A stretch of 64,000 nucleotides of DNA, taken from Homarus americanus (lineage: Eukaryota > Arthropoda > Malacostraca > Decapoda > Nephropidae). The stretch lies in the NCBI RefSeq assembly GCF_018991925.1, contig NW_024737068.1, positions 2,413,158 to 2,477,157 on the forward strand, in the 5' to 3' direction. The notes beneath the pieces are model-generated. The model had not been told where the DNA came from. It worked only from the letters and a program-made list of their open reading frames with translations, and did no database searches. Shown here piece by piece: positions 35,306-48,545 of the stretch (position 1 is the stretch's first letter; each line of letters begins with the position of its first letter). A program made the translations under genes and the position numbers.

Positions 35306-36786
35306 TCAAAATTTGTCTAATTTAAAACCATTGTTACGAGTTCGCTCCTGGTTGGATAGTTTGAGTACCTTTGTAATGTCCCCTTTGTTTAGCCCTGACT
35401 TCCACTTATACACCTCTATCATGTCGCCCCTCGCTCTACGTCTCTCGAGGGAGTACAAATTAAGATGCTTTAACCTGTTTCTATACTCAAGGTTCCTAAT
35501 GCCCGGGATTAGTCTTGTCATTCTCCGCTGAATTCTTTCCAATGATTCTATATCCATTCTGTAATACGGTGACCAGAACTGAACTGCGTAATCCATGTGT
35601 GGTCTCACAAGCGCAAGATACAGTTTTAGGTTGACCTCGCTAGTCTTGTAACTAACACTCCTTTGTATGAACCCAAGTACTTTATTAGCCTTGTTAAGAG
35701 CAAAAACACATTGTTTACTTGGCTTTAGGTTCCTATTTATCATTACTCCTAAATCTCTCTCGCAATCGGATTTCTCAGTGGCATCGTTGTTCATCTGGTA
35801 TCTGGTTTCCCTGTTTACATCTCCTATACTGAGCACTTTACATTTGTCGACGTTGAATTTCATCTGCCATTTTTCAGACCATTCGAAAAATTTGTTTAGA
35901 TCTTCCTGTAGTTTTGCGGAGTCCTCGTCAGATTTAATAACACGTCCTATTTTAGGGTCATCAGCAAATTTACTTATGTTGCTGTCTATGCCGATATCTA
36001 TGTCGTTTATGTATATAATAAATAATAATGGTCCAAGTACTGAGCCTTGGGGGACTCCACTTGTGACGTTGCGCCAATGGGACTTAGTGCCGTTAATGCT
36101 CACTCGCTGTTTCCTGTCCTGTAACCACGCCCTAATCCATTTAAGGATGTTACCTTTGATGCCATGTGCTTCTACCTTTCTAATTAGTCTTTCGTGGGGG
36201 ACTCTGTCGAAGGCTTTTCTAAAGTCGAGATATACCACATCATAATTGTGCCCCTCGTCCACCTATTCGAAAACTGATGAAAAGAATGATAATTGATTAG
36301 TTAGACAAGAACGTCCGCTTGTGAAGCCATGCTGGGAATCATTAATCAATCGGTACTTCTCCAGGTGATTTTGAATAGAGTTTGAAATGATTGCTTCCAG
36401 CAATTTGCCTACTATTGATGTTAGACTGATTGGGCGGTAGTTAGAGGATAGTGATCTATCCCCCTTCTTGAAAATCGGTATTACATTCGCTATTCTCCAG
36501 GATTCTGGTACTACACCTGTTTTTTACGACATGTTAAACAACTTGCTAAGGGCATACTTAGCTCTTCCTTACATTCCTTTAATACTCTGGCAAATATCTC
36601 ATCGGGACCAAGTGACTTATTTGGCTTTAGTTTGTCTATTTGATTACTAACATCGTAACTAGTCACTACTATCTCTCTTAATTTGTTTTCTTCACTATCT
36701 CTGAATAGAGTCGGTGCCTCGGGTATCATGTTTAAATTTTCGGTGGTGAAAACTGTTGAAAAATATTTAATCAAATTATTGCTCAT
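35306..36786 (-). pseudogene. CR1 ORF2 C-terminal part (RT), copy 3
   Basis: 36511-36786 has the RT entry (LKPNKSLGPDEIFARVLKE). 35306-36262 has VVYLDFRKAFDRVPHERLI with the first catalytic Asp, GVPQGSVLGPLLFIIYINDI, FADDPKIG with the DD pair, and the conserved C-terminal VRPHMDYAVQFWSPYYRMD. Frame changes near 36260-36540 break it, though much of the region between can be read in other frames. Confidence 0.85.
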
Positions 36787-36977
36787 TTCTCCGTCGTTTC
36801 AGTGAGCTCGCCAGTATCTGACCGTATTGGTCCAATCTTTTCTCGTGTTTTAGTTTCATACATTTGGTAGAATCCTTTGGGGTTTGTCTTCGCCTCCCTT
36901 GCTATCCTTACCTCATTATTCCTCTTGGCTTTCCTTATCTCGGTTTTAACCCTACTCTCCAATATCTTATAATAATC

Positions 36978-37928
36978 CTAGAGGTAAATTTCGCCACGCT
37001 TTATCCTTCTACCTATAGCCTTCCTTTGGCCAATGATGTTCTTTAAATAATTATTTATCCATTTAGGGTCATTGTTGTCTGATCTGAGTTTTTTGTATGG
37101 GATGTTCTGCCTTTGTGCATTAAGTACCTCATTATTTAAATTGTCGTGGAACTCGGCAATCTCAGATCTCGTTATCAGGTCGGAGTCATCTGTCAGGTTC
37201 ACGGCCAAGCACGACACCCCCTCTCTCAGCTGCCTCTTTAAACTGTCAAAGTTTGCCCTTCTGAAATCTGGTAGTTTAGTGGAATTTTCCTTAAGTCTGC
37301 CCTGAAAATCTAACTGGAATCTAATTTCTTTGTGATCTCTGTTTGCAAGTTCGTTCCCTACCTTGACATTGCTAATGAGGTTTTCTCTGTTCGACAGACC
37401 TAATTCGTGTATATTATTACCCCGGGTGGGTTCGGTTATATGTTGACTTAGGAAACAGTCATGGATCGTCTCGAGAAAATCCTCTGATTCTGAGTTACCT
37501 GTAAGGTCAGTCCAATATATTTGGCCAAGGTTAAAGTCGCCTACTATACAGACTTTGTTGTGCATGGAAGCCCTGCGCATTTCATCCCAGATAAGTCGCT
37601 CATTGACTCTATCAAGATTGGGAGGTCTATATATTACTCCTGTGATTAATTTTTCCCTACCGTCGATTAATTATATCCAAATTGTTTCTGTATTCTGCTC
37701 AGATTTTATTTCCTTATTTATTTCACACTTCAGATTATCCCTAACATAGATTGCTACTCCGCCTCCTTTCCTGCTCTGCCTATCGGTATGGAACAATTTG
37801 TAACCCGCAATTTGGTATTCGACCCGCAACTCACGTGAGTCTAGGTTGATCCATGTTTCAGTGAATGCTATTATATCGATTTTTTCGGTACATACCAAGG
37901 CCCTAATATCATCCATTTTGTTTCTCAT
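36978..37928 (-). pseudogene. CR1 ORF2 endonuclease, copy 3
   Basis: 37671-37928 reads IDIIAFTETWINLDSRELRV and GGGVAIYVRDNL, the APE endonuclease N-terminus with its catalytic Glu. After a stop near 37673, 36978-37580 gives VCIVGDFNLGQIYW, EPTRGNNI and NRDHKEIRF, where the canonical Ser of SDH is Arg. The linker to RT follows. Confidence 0.85.
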
Positions 37929-38210
37929 ACTTCTACTATTTGCTTAGTAGACATTTAAGTTATTCGTGTTCTGAGTCCTCCCTTTACCGCGTTTAGTTTT
38001 AAACTCTCTGTTTAATTTAGTTTTGTCATCATTCCTAACACTATTTCCCTGTAATCTTTTACTTTGTTTACCCGCTCCCACTGCAGTTTCCCCCACCCCT
38101 GTGCCCATATGTTCCCCTAGCAGTTTAAAGACTTCGATATCCTTTGAACTGCCCCCTCTACAGTCCCAGCCAGAGTTGCCACCCCATCCCGAGACAGGTG
38201 CACCCCATCC

Positions 38211-38978
38211 CTAGCATAAAGGTCCCTTCTGCCGTAGAAGTGTCCCAGTTGTCAATGGGACTGATAATGACTTGCAATATCTGTCAAGACGGTCGTTGAC
38301 ACCAACCACCCTTGACAACCATTCACTGCCAACTTTCCTTCTAGGCAGGACACCACATATGATAGGGATCCCTCCCTTAGACCTAATACGATCTATAGCT
38401 GCCTTGAACTTATCAAGAAGCTCCTCGCTCCTACACCGGCCAATATCATTGCCTCCTGCACTGAGGCAGATAATGGGTTTGTTCCCATTACCAGACAAGA
38501 TATTGTCCATCCTGTCAATTATATCCCCCACCCCAGCTCCTGGCAAACTAACCCTCATCCTATTTTTGTTGTTACCACAAAAGGCCCTGTCCAAGTACCT
38601 TACCTGTGAGTCACCAACAATTAATGTTTTTATACCTTCCTTGTCAGCCCTGTCTCTGACTGTACTAATGTCCAATTCGTCTATCAAGGGACTGAACGAG
38701 TCGGTACACTTAGCTGTTGTTGTCGTATCCTTGGTGTATTTCTTCACCACCAGCTTGGTCTTCCCTCTCCTCACAACCTTCCACTCGCTTGAGTTTTCGT
38801 CAGACACTGGTTTTCCCTGTCCCGCCTTCCCCTTTATCCTCGCCAGCTCTTCCTTTAATTTCAGGTTCTCCAACGTGGCCCTCTCAATTTCTTCCTTGGC
38901 CCTCACCAATTCTTCCATGGACCACTCCAGTTTGGTCAACAAACTCGCATACCCCAGACCACACATAGCACTGGTCAT
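38211..38978 (-). pseudogene. CR1 ORF1 with coiled coil and SGNH esterase domain
   Basis: 255 readable residues. The N-terminal ~55 residues (LEWSMEELVRAKEEIERATL...) look like a coiled coil. From about residue 116 an SGNH-hydrolase domain follows: LIVGDSQVRYLDRAFC (Ser nucleophile), then SLPGAG, CLSAGGNDIGR (Gly and Asn block) and GGIPIICGVLPRR. The frame then shifts, but DGVHLSRDG with the catalytic Asp-His is readable at about 38180-38215. Esterase-bearing ORF1 proteins are known from CR1-clade LINEs and may act in membrane or RNP handling. Confidence 0.8.
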
Positions 38979-39029
38979 ATCTGATAATTATCCCTCGGGA
39001 GCTAACCCTGCCTTGACCTTTCCCCTAGT

Positions 39030-39884
39030 GAGGTCAGAACACAACCGTGAAACTGAAGATGATTTATGTGATCCAGCCAACTGGCCACAGCTTTTGGACA
39101 GTAGAACAATGAACTACTTGGTAGGAAATGGACCTGTGAAAGTTACTAGTGAAAATTATATTTTTCCTAAAAATAGTGAAAATCGGCACTTCTCAGAAAA
39201 CTTTTACATGAGAAAATTACCAAATGGAGAAACATCTGAAAGAAGTTGGCTTATATTAAAAAATCGACGAGTGAAAAGAAAAGGACAACAAGAAATAGGT
39301 GAGAATAATTCAGAAAACTCGGCTGAGAAAGTATTTGAAAGAAATTACTTTCTTGTTATCATTGATCAGGCAATAATGTCACTGACAAGAAGATTCAAGC
39401 AGCTGCAAGAGTATGACACTAACTTCAGTTTCCTGTATGACTTGGAGAAACTTCGAGACATGAAAGAAGACTACATCATGAAAGAGCGATGTATAGCTTT
39501 GGATAATTCATTGAGTGTTGGAAATTCTCACGAAATTGATTGTGCAGACCTGTTCTCAGAGTTTCGAGTACTCCAAGAACTTATTCCTCAAGAAACAAAC
39601 AGTGCACTTCAAGTCCTTCAGATTCTCAAGTCTCTAAATGGTTCCTTCCCTAAGGCAGAAATAGCATATCGGATTTTATTGACAGTTCCAGTCACAGTGG
39701 CATCACGGGAGCGGAGTTTTTCCAGGCTGAAATTATTAAAAAACTATCTAAGAACAACTTGTCTCCAGAGAGATTGAATGCATTGGCTATGCTCTCCATC
39801 GAAAAGGAACTAGCAGAAAGTTTGGAATATCAAGATTTAATAGCAGAGTTTAATGCAGTGAAAGTTAGGAAAATGGGGTAATTT
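39030..39884 (+). pseudogene. hAT transposase (ZMYM/TTF-finger type), internally deleted
   Basis: The N-terminal part (DDLCDPANWPQLLDSRTMNY, then FYMRKLPNGETSERSWLI) matches the TTF-type zinc-finger region of ZMYM1-like hAT transposases. It joins almost directly (about 39320) to the C-terminal part (FLVIIDQAIMSLTRRFKQLQ, then AYRILLTVPVTVASRERSFS), the hAT dimerisation domain, so the catalytic RNase-H core is missing. A one-base deletion near 39760 shifts the last ~40 codons (SPERLNALAMLSIEKELAES), which end at a TAA at 39882. The frame is open upstream through the antisense of LINE copy 3 by chance. Confidence 0.85.
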
Positions 39885-40251
<367 letters not shown>

Positions 40252-40283
40252 ATTGTTTTGTAGTTCTCCTTGTTTTGTTCACC

Positions 40284-40497
<214 letters not shown>

Positions 40498-40531
40498 CAG
40501 TAATACAAACTAAGTAGAATTTCAGAACAAG

Positions 40532-41400
<869 letters not shown>

Positions 41401-41500
41401 NNNNNNNNNNNNNNNNNNNNNNNNNNNNNNNNNNNNNNNNNNNNNNNNNNNNNNNNNNNNNNNNNNNNNNNNNNNNNNNNNNNNNNNNNNNNNNNNNNNN
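41401..41500. other. Assembly gap (100 N)
   Basis: Exactly 100 N, the usual placeholder for a gap of unknown size. Features across it cannot be assumed contiguous. Confidence 1.
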
Positions 41501-42441
41501 GCCGGAGAACGAAATTTGAGGTCATACCCATAGCCAGTCTGCCGGCCCCATTGATGATCGACGACGAAGAGATTGAGTACTTGAAACAAAGGCAGGTTGT
41601 TCTTGGCCTCATCATTTCTCGACGGGCATCATTCCACGTGAAGCGACACACAGACTAAATAAAGCCGGTGTCGCCGCAGCCAAATTAAAACGGGTTTTAA
41701 ATTGATGCCTGAGAAGATACAAGTCTACCTGTACAAGGCGCCAGGAGCCCCTGTGTTGGAGTACCATCTATACCACTGTCACACCTGGGAAGACTAGGAC
41801 TACAACACAGAGCTTCCAAAACAAATGTTTGAGGTCAGCCAGTGGCCAAGCGCCACCCCTGCGCTCAGGAGACAGTGGGAAACCATCCACCCAAGAAATA
41901 AACAGAGGCCCTCAACTTCAGGTTCCATCGCCTAGGAAGAAGGTTTGGGATGAATGCCTGGACGACCACAGCCCAAGACCACCTACGCGGGGAAGACATC
42001 AACGGAGGAGACCCCACGCCTGGTGGCCCCGGAGTCTGCCCACACTACAACAACCCAACCCAGCGATCCATCTATGTCCGCCACAGTGATCCACCTTAGA
42101 TTAAAACTTAGATGATATAAATTCACATTTAATAAAGTCAAAATCGAGTGAGTCCATAACGCAACAGTACAAGATGTTAATAAACTTGTAATTGTAAAAA
42201 TCAATCTAGTCATTGTCTACTAAAATAACCATTGTGCAAATCCTCATTCTAAATCCTAGGTTAGCTTAGTTAGCCAACAACAAACTGTAATATGTAAAAA
42301 CAAGGGTGTCGCCCCTCTGTTTAACTCATTAAACTTCTTTTTCCAACCTTTCCCCCACGACTATATGTTGTGACTTCTCCATCCTCATGTCTGGCTGTGC
42401 CTTGAGCTCAGCATGCCTTCCACCCTTTTCCCCACCTTAAC

Positions 42442-42474
<33 letters not shown>
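41501..42474 (+). other. Possible retroelement 3' region ending in poly-A
   Basis: About 0.9 kb without a clear frame, ending in about 31 A (42444-42474). Fragments such as VYLYKAPGAPVLEYHLYHC can be read but match no family I recognise. The A tract suggests a retroposed 3' end. Confidence 0.3.
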
Positions 42475-42478
<4 letters not shown>

Positions 42479-42670
42479 GTGGAGGGTAAAGATTGACAGA
42501 GTCATACACGGCATCAACAAAATCAGCGCTAAGAGTCAACGGACTGGCCTAAAAAAAAAAAAAAACTATACCCCTGGGGAGAGACCGCGACAAGCCCCCC
42601 CTCTCTGCTCGTTCAGGTAGGGGCAAGAAGAGGCGGGATGTGAAACAAAAAGACCTAAGAGTGCCTAGGG

Positions 42671-44038
42671 CAGTGCTACTCAAAGTGTGGTCCGCGGACC
42701 GGTGCCGGTCCGTGAGCCATCGTCTGCCGGTACGCGGAGAGTTTTCAGAAAAGAAAGAAACGATAGACACGTTCCACACCACGTGACACTGCCGGGACAT
42801 CTGACTCGGTCTTTTTTTTTTTTTACATTTTCATTGTAGTTTTTATATTTATTATGGCTATATTTTTCATTTACTCACTCATGTTAAAAGTCATTGCTTT
42901 GCAACTAACGAATGCGATATAATGAACAGCAAAACAGCGAACTGAAATACGTATAACAACACCTTCATAATGATGTGGCGTTTGACTCTGTGGGAACCAC
43001 ACCTGGGGATATCAATAGGGCGCATCACCTTGTGTTGCCAGAATTGCCACGTTTCTCGGCCACCAGTTACGCCATATCCACCCAAAACATAAATCTTTTT
43101 ATTTTAAGTATGGTAGTTATTTAATTTCGGATAAAATAAATGTATGCATCCCATTAAAAGAAATGGCCGATTTTTTACTATGCGTGCCAGCCGTGAAGGG
43201 TGTCACACAGCTGGCAACCCTGCTATTCCACACGTGTGGATCAGCAGTCTGTGATGTCAGGTCACAGGTCAGTGGTTAGTTACCATCAAGAAGTGGAACA
43301 GAGAGCATCATACGGGTATCTGCGTGTTTGTCATTTGGGACCCCATCCCAACCCACTGATCTGAAAATGTAAGTACTAATAATCTTAAAGGCCGGTTCAC
43401 ACTATTCCTGTGTAAATTTGAAAAACAAAAAATTATTGTGGACCCGCCTTAACATTCCAATTTTTATCCTGTTTGTAATATAATTTTATATGTTATAATA
43501 ACCTCCTTATCCTAACATTAGTTACTCTATTAATGTTATTACTAAGAACATTTTAATACCAGGTACTCTCATCACATTTCTCCAACCACTATGTTCCATT
43601 CATGTATCCACAAATCTAGACAAATTGAAACAGAAGGCGTGGTCGATTCAATTCGTTCCAAGCTATTTGATGATCATTGCATTAAACCCTGGTCAAATGA
43701 ATACTTAATGGTGAAACTTGTAACTAAGCCATTTTAAATATCTTAATAAATTCACTGTTGTAATATAATTATTGTATGTTGTATTTTTATTAGTATCATT
43801 TGTATTTCTCCACTTGTTACGTCAATGATGATTGGCCTTAGAATGAATAAGACATCATGTCTTCATGTTTAGTACAGATAGTCTCAAAATGCCCCTGAAA
43901 TAGGACATATCTCAAAAGATTTTCCTGTGGGGGGAGGGGGCTATAGGCTCCGGGATTGGCTCGCTTTGCTCGCCGGTCCGTGGCACATTGAAAAAAAACC
44001 ATGCCGGTCCGCCACATCAGATAGTTTGAGAAGCGCTG
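42671..44038. mobile_element. Non-autonomous hAT element, 1.37 kb
   Basis: The left end CAGTGCTACTCAAAGTGTGG and the complement of the right end (TTTGAGAAGCGCTG) form imperfect terminal inverted repeats with the GGTCCGCGGACC-type subterminal motif common in Charlie-like hATs. The flanks GCCTAGGG (42663-42670) and GCCTAGAC (44039-44046) are an imperfect 8-bp duplication. The interior has no transposase. Confidence 0.75.
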
Positions 44039-44046
44039 GCCTAGAC

Positions 44047-44850
44047 CACTGACAGGCAGAGACCAGGAACCAACCACGGACAAAAACAAACCACAGAGAC
44101 GAATAGAAATCAAACCAGAAGACGCCGGAATAATCAATTTCCGGACTGTTGACACGTCCACTTCGTTTGACAAAATTAATGACTAAAGTATCCAGAAAGC
44201 CATTAAATATAAGATAGGGGACGTGGAGAAAATCCGAAAAAACAAAAAATGGCCAACTTCAAGTAACAGTTTCAGACAAAATGCAGATGAAAGACGCCTT
44301 GAATCTTAAGACTTTCCATAAAACCAGTGGAACCGTATATCCCAGCGTTTCTCAATACCTGTAAGGCTGTAGTTACCAGCTACGAATTCCAGGAAATGAA
44401 TAACGACGATATCGCATACTACATGGAAGATTAAGGAGTAGTCGATGCCTTCGTCTTTAACAGGATGACCAAAGACAGAGAAAGGAAACGTTCTATTACA
44501 GCTGTACTGACTTTTGCAGGACTTGTTAGACCTACCCATGTCTTGGTAGGATATGAGAGAATGCAAAGAAAGACATCTGTGCCTTTTCCCATGCGTTGTT
44601 TCAATTGCCAAAGGTTTGGACACAGCGGTAAAGCATGATATAGTACCGAGGTATGCTACAAGTGTGCCCAGAGAGGGCACAAAGAAAATGAATGCACAGA
44701 GACGGATAAAAAAATACTACCACTGTTCAGGTCTCCGTGCTGCCTCAGATAGGAAGTGCCCTTCCTATTTGTAGGAGTATGAGATTAGCAAGGTGAAAGC
44801 AGAGACAAATTTGGAGTACAAGGATGCTAGAAAGAGGGTGGAGGAGTCCC
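44047..44850 (+). pseudogene. ORF1 (Gag-like, CCHC) of an I/Jockey-type LINE
   Basis: Several plus-strand frames add up to a non-LTR ORF1. Upstream are degraded N-terminal segments (IGDVEKIRKNK near 44210). Then comes VLTFAGLVRPTHVLVGYERM, and three zinc knuckles: MRCFNCQRFGHSGKA (last Cys lost), VCYKCAQRGHKENEC (complete CX2CX4HX4C) and a third ending in SDRKCP. Three CCHC knuckles after such a domain are typical of I/Jockey-group ORF1. Multiple stops and shifts. The non-autonomous hAT at 42671-44038 lies immediately upstream. Confidence 0.75.
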
Positions 44851-45384
44851 TACAGACACCAACGCCTGGAATGTCCTTCGCATCCACTGTATCCAAAACT
44901 ACCTTATCTCCAAAACTGTGCACCGCTGGGACACAGACAGAGACCAGGTCAATTGAAACACAAACAGACTCCGATCAACGGCTATCCAAACAAAGACTCA
45001 AACAACAAACAAACAAAGAAAAATACGACTAACAACCAAACTTAACACAAAAACAAGACAAGGTAGACTAAGCAACTTAAACAGTTTGTCGACATTGTTA
45101 CCTTACCAAAAACCTTTTGGCTTAATGTGAGGGGAAGGTCGCATTCTGTCGACAGCATGCCAAAAGACCTCAAAAGACACCTTGTGTTTCACCTTGATGT
45201 GGGAACAATCCGGGGGCTAGGAACCCCACCGAGCAGAAAGGTGGCTCTAATGAGCCAAGGGACTGCTCAATTAATAGGAGAGGACGTTCGCTGACAGGCA
45301 AGCCCCCCCCTCCCCCTGGAACGCAAAAAAAAGAGGCAATAATTAAAACCCAAAACGCTGACCATATTAACTCCCAGACCTAAA

Positions 45385-46510
45385 ATTCAATATCATCCAG
45401 AGGAACTGCAGAAGTGCTAGGAATAAAAATGTTCAATTCCACTTATTAAAGTGATTATTTCGGCCAGACGTTTTTTGCTTTCAAGAGACTCTACTTGAGG
45501 ATCAGACGACCCACCTCTATTCAACAACTACACGCCGTACAGGAGAGATAACCTAAGAGGGGTAGCCCTATTTATTAGGAGTCTGCTTATGTAACCATCT
45601 GCTCACTATACTGTCCGTCGGGCGGGCTCATTGCTGGCGGTGAGCTTGTGGAGCTACTCAACCAACTACCAGGAAAAAGAATGCTCCTTGGAGACCACAA
45701 CGCTCACCATCTGCGGTGGGGCAGCGTCCGAAATGACGGGAGGAGGGAGAAGGTGGCTGCAACCACATTCAACTTCAACCTGTCTTTCCTGAATGACAGT
45801 AGTGCGACTTGAGTAGACGAGCGAGTTGGTTCAGCGTCAGCTATAGATCTCTCTATAGCTGATGCCCTCTTGTTATTAGACTGCAAGTTTTCTACATACG
45901 ACGACCCCCTGGGAAGCGACCATTTTCCGATCTGCATTTCTTATGAGTGTGACGCCCCAGTGGTTACTCCCAAGGTGCGTTACAACCTTAAGAAAGTAGA
46001 CTGGGGGCCTACTCAAGAGCCATTCGTATTGACACCTTTGGAGAAGACATTAACAAAAAAATCACACACATAGAACAAGCTGTAATACATGCAGCAGATT
46101 TAACAATTCCGAAGACTTCTGCAACTACCCACAAGCCTGGAGTTCCATGGTGGTCACCAAATTGCCGACGAGTAATGTGTGAGCGCAGTAGGAGGTGCCG
46201 TGTTTTCAACAGAGCTCCATTTATGGGAAACCTCAAAGAATATAAGAAAGCAAGAGCTAAAGCTAGGAAAGTTATCAAGGAGTACAAGAGAGAGTCTTGG
46301 CGGGCATTCGTCTCCACTATTAACAAGGATACACTTTCTTCTGAGGTATGATCTGCCATAAACCGGGTCAGATCAAACAGAAGAAGGACTTTTATCCCAC
46401 AGGTGAGTAGTGGCGGACGGATTCTCGACGATCCCCAGGCCATTGCCAACGCCCTAGGCCTGAAATTCGCAGATGCCAGTAGCTCCACAAGTCAGGATCC
46501 GATCCACGCT
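45385..46510 (+). pseudogene. Endonuclease part of ORF2, I/Jockey-type LINE, RT missing
   Basis: Readable pieces: a start like IIQRNCRSARNKN (about 45390-45430), DPLGSDHFPICISYE (about 45903-45945, with the endonuclease SDH), and VPWWSPNCRRVMCERSRRC, followed by YKKARAKARKVIKEYKRESW (about 46140-46300), the linker before RT. The element stops near 46510 before any RT motif. Plus-strand orientation, same as ORF1 upstream. Confidence 0.75.
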
Positions 46511-46979
46511 TCACCCTCATATCACCCATTCATATCATAATTCATCCAAAAGCCAAAACATCAAGAAAAAAATAGGAAAGAAGACCATCAGAGTACCAAG
46601 AAAAAAGAAGAAATAAGATCATCAGAGTAGTTATACCATCAAAGTAATGAGAGCAAGAATGAAGACTAATAATGGAAGAAGAAACCTTAAGAACGACCCA
46701 GAAGAAGAAAGAAGAAAGAAGACATCAGATCGGGCCGAAATAGCCGAAAGGCAAAGTGGCTAGTATTCTCCAAACAAGTTCCAAGTTCCAAAAGCGTCAG
46801 ATTTTCTTGGCTAATCATTGACCTCCATCACTTCCTCCTTCGACTCCATACTTTCAGCTCTCTCTTCAACATGTCAACCTGCAATCTCATGGCCAACAAA
46901 CTTAACCTAAGTCACCTTTGTGTGTATTACTTTCTTAGGTCTAGGGACATGCCAACCTTGGAATACAAATTTAGTGTAA
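46511..46979. other. Purine-rich low-complexity spacer
   Basis: GAA/AAG-rich DNA (46550-46740) replaces the expected RT region. No features seen beyond this. Confidence 0.5.
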
Positions 46980-47630
46980 TGTTCGAAATAATGTTCGAAA
47001 TAAGGCAAACAGAGTATTGGGTTTTATATATAGAAGTGTAAGTAATAAGAGTGCAGAGGTCTTATTGCAATTATATCTTGCGCTAGTCAGGACACGCACC
47101 TCGATTATGCTGTTCGGTTCTGGTGCCCTTATTATAGAATGCATATCAATTCACTAGAGTCGGTGCAGCGAAGAATGACGAAAATGATTCCGGGACTTAG
47201 AAACCTTCCATATCAGGATAGGTTAAAGAAACTAAACTTGCATTCCCTAGAAAGACGAAGAGTACGGGGAGATATGATAGAAGTATTTAAGTGAGTGAAA
47301 GGAACCAATAAAGGAGATATAGATATAGTTCTTACAATATCCGAGCAGGATAGGACTCGGAGCAACGGATTTAAGTTGGATAAGTTTAGGTTTAGGAGGG
47401 AGATAGGAAGGAACTGGTTCACAAATAGGGTGGTGGACGAGTGGAACAAGCTAAGCAACTTTGTATTAAGTGCTGGAACGCTGGAAAGTTTCAAAAGGAG
47501 GCTGGGAGGCTGGATAAATTCATGGATAATAGAGAGTGGTAGTAACTCTCGACAGGAGCTGCCATGCACAGGCCAACCGGCCTATTGCCGACTCTTTATT
47601 TTCTTATGTTCTTATGTTCTTGTATACTTT
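46980..47630 (+). mobile_element. CR1-like LINE copy 4, 3' end only
   Basis: The only CR1 copy here on the plus strand. It encodes the C-terminal domain in pieces (47295-47678: SEQDRTRSNGFKLDKFRFRR, then NRVVDEWNKLSNFVLSAGTL) and ends with TTCTTATGTTCTTATGTTCT. It is nearly identical in sequence to copies 1 and 5, so the same subfamily; it is strongly 5'-truncated. Confidence 0.9.
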
Positions 47631-48279
47631 CCAGTGATTATTTTTATTCTAGGACATGACACTTTTCCGGGCCAGTGAACTTACTAAGTGTTACATGCGT
47701 TATTTCGTTTGAAGACCATCACGGTGTTCCTAATAATATTTCCCTTGTATCAGTACAAATTTGTTGTGTGTTTTTATTGTTTGTAAGTATTATTATTAAG
47801 TATAGTTATAAGAAAATTACTGTGTTTAACTATCCCCCATAAGTGAATTTAAGGCTTAATCTTAGTTTTTGTGTGTTTTACGAGTTCTGTATTTCCATTC
47901 ACTGATTTACTTTGTTAATTATAGATTCCATCCCGTGACAGGAGAGCTCAGGTTCTCAACTGGCTCAGCCATGTTAATATTGTTGTTATTATCCACTCTG
48001 TATCTGGTTTTTTTCTGGCTAAATAAGCTGTTTCAGTTCAATTCAATTCAATTTATAGCTAGGTGAAATATGAGTGCCAGGGATTGAACTTTTGTAACGT
48101 TCTTTGAAAATGTTGGTGGTGGACAATTTTCCTCTGAAACTACACAACTTCTGGGCAGACTCCTCAGACAGTGCCAGCATATATCCTTAACACTACTCTT
48201 GTAAAAGCCCCCCCACCCACACCCAGTGGTCAGGAGGGAGATACCATGATAGTTACTACAGTGTCAGCGGCCTCCTTTG
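47631..48279. other. AT-rich spacer, nothing recognised
   Basis: No supported frame or repeat. Confidence 0.4.
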
Positions 48280-48545
48280 TTATTTTTTTTTTAGTGGGAA
48301 TAGCCCACCCGGAAACAGCTCATCGACCCACAACGGGGCCTGGGGGGGGCGAAAAAATAAGAGTAAAAATAAATAAAAATATGAAAGAAAAAGATTATAT
48401 TAATCTACATTAATCTACACCACGAAGATGCCGGAAAACAAGCTTTTTGAAGTGAGACAGGATATATGAGTATGGAAACACAGAAGAAGGCAGAGTATTC
48501 CACAGTTTGGCTCTGTGAGGAAAGAAGGATGTACTATATTCCTAG
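48280..48545. repeat. Interspersed repeat with poly-T and GCCCACC motif
   Basis: Poly-T then AGTGGGAATAGCCCACC and a G-rich motif, similar to 646-705. The downstream part (AAGATGCCGGAAAACAAGC) is probably part of the same unit. Confidence 0.5.

Larger units (their letters stand above)
35296..38978 (-). mobile_element. CR1-like LINE copy 3, with ORF1, 3'-truncated
   Basis: Minus-strand element carrying ORF1 (38211-38978), the endonuclease and RT. It stops abruptly within the C-terminal KLDKF motif at about 35296, without the 3' UTR or octamer tail. Loss of the 3' end, not the 5' end, is atypical of LINE insertion and implies later deletion or rearrangement. Confidence 0.85.
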
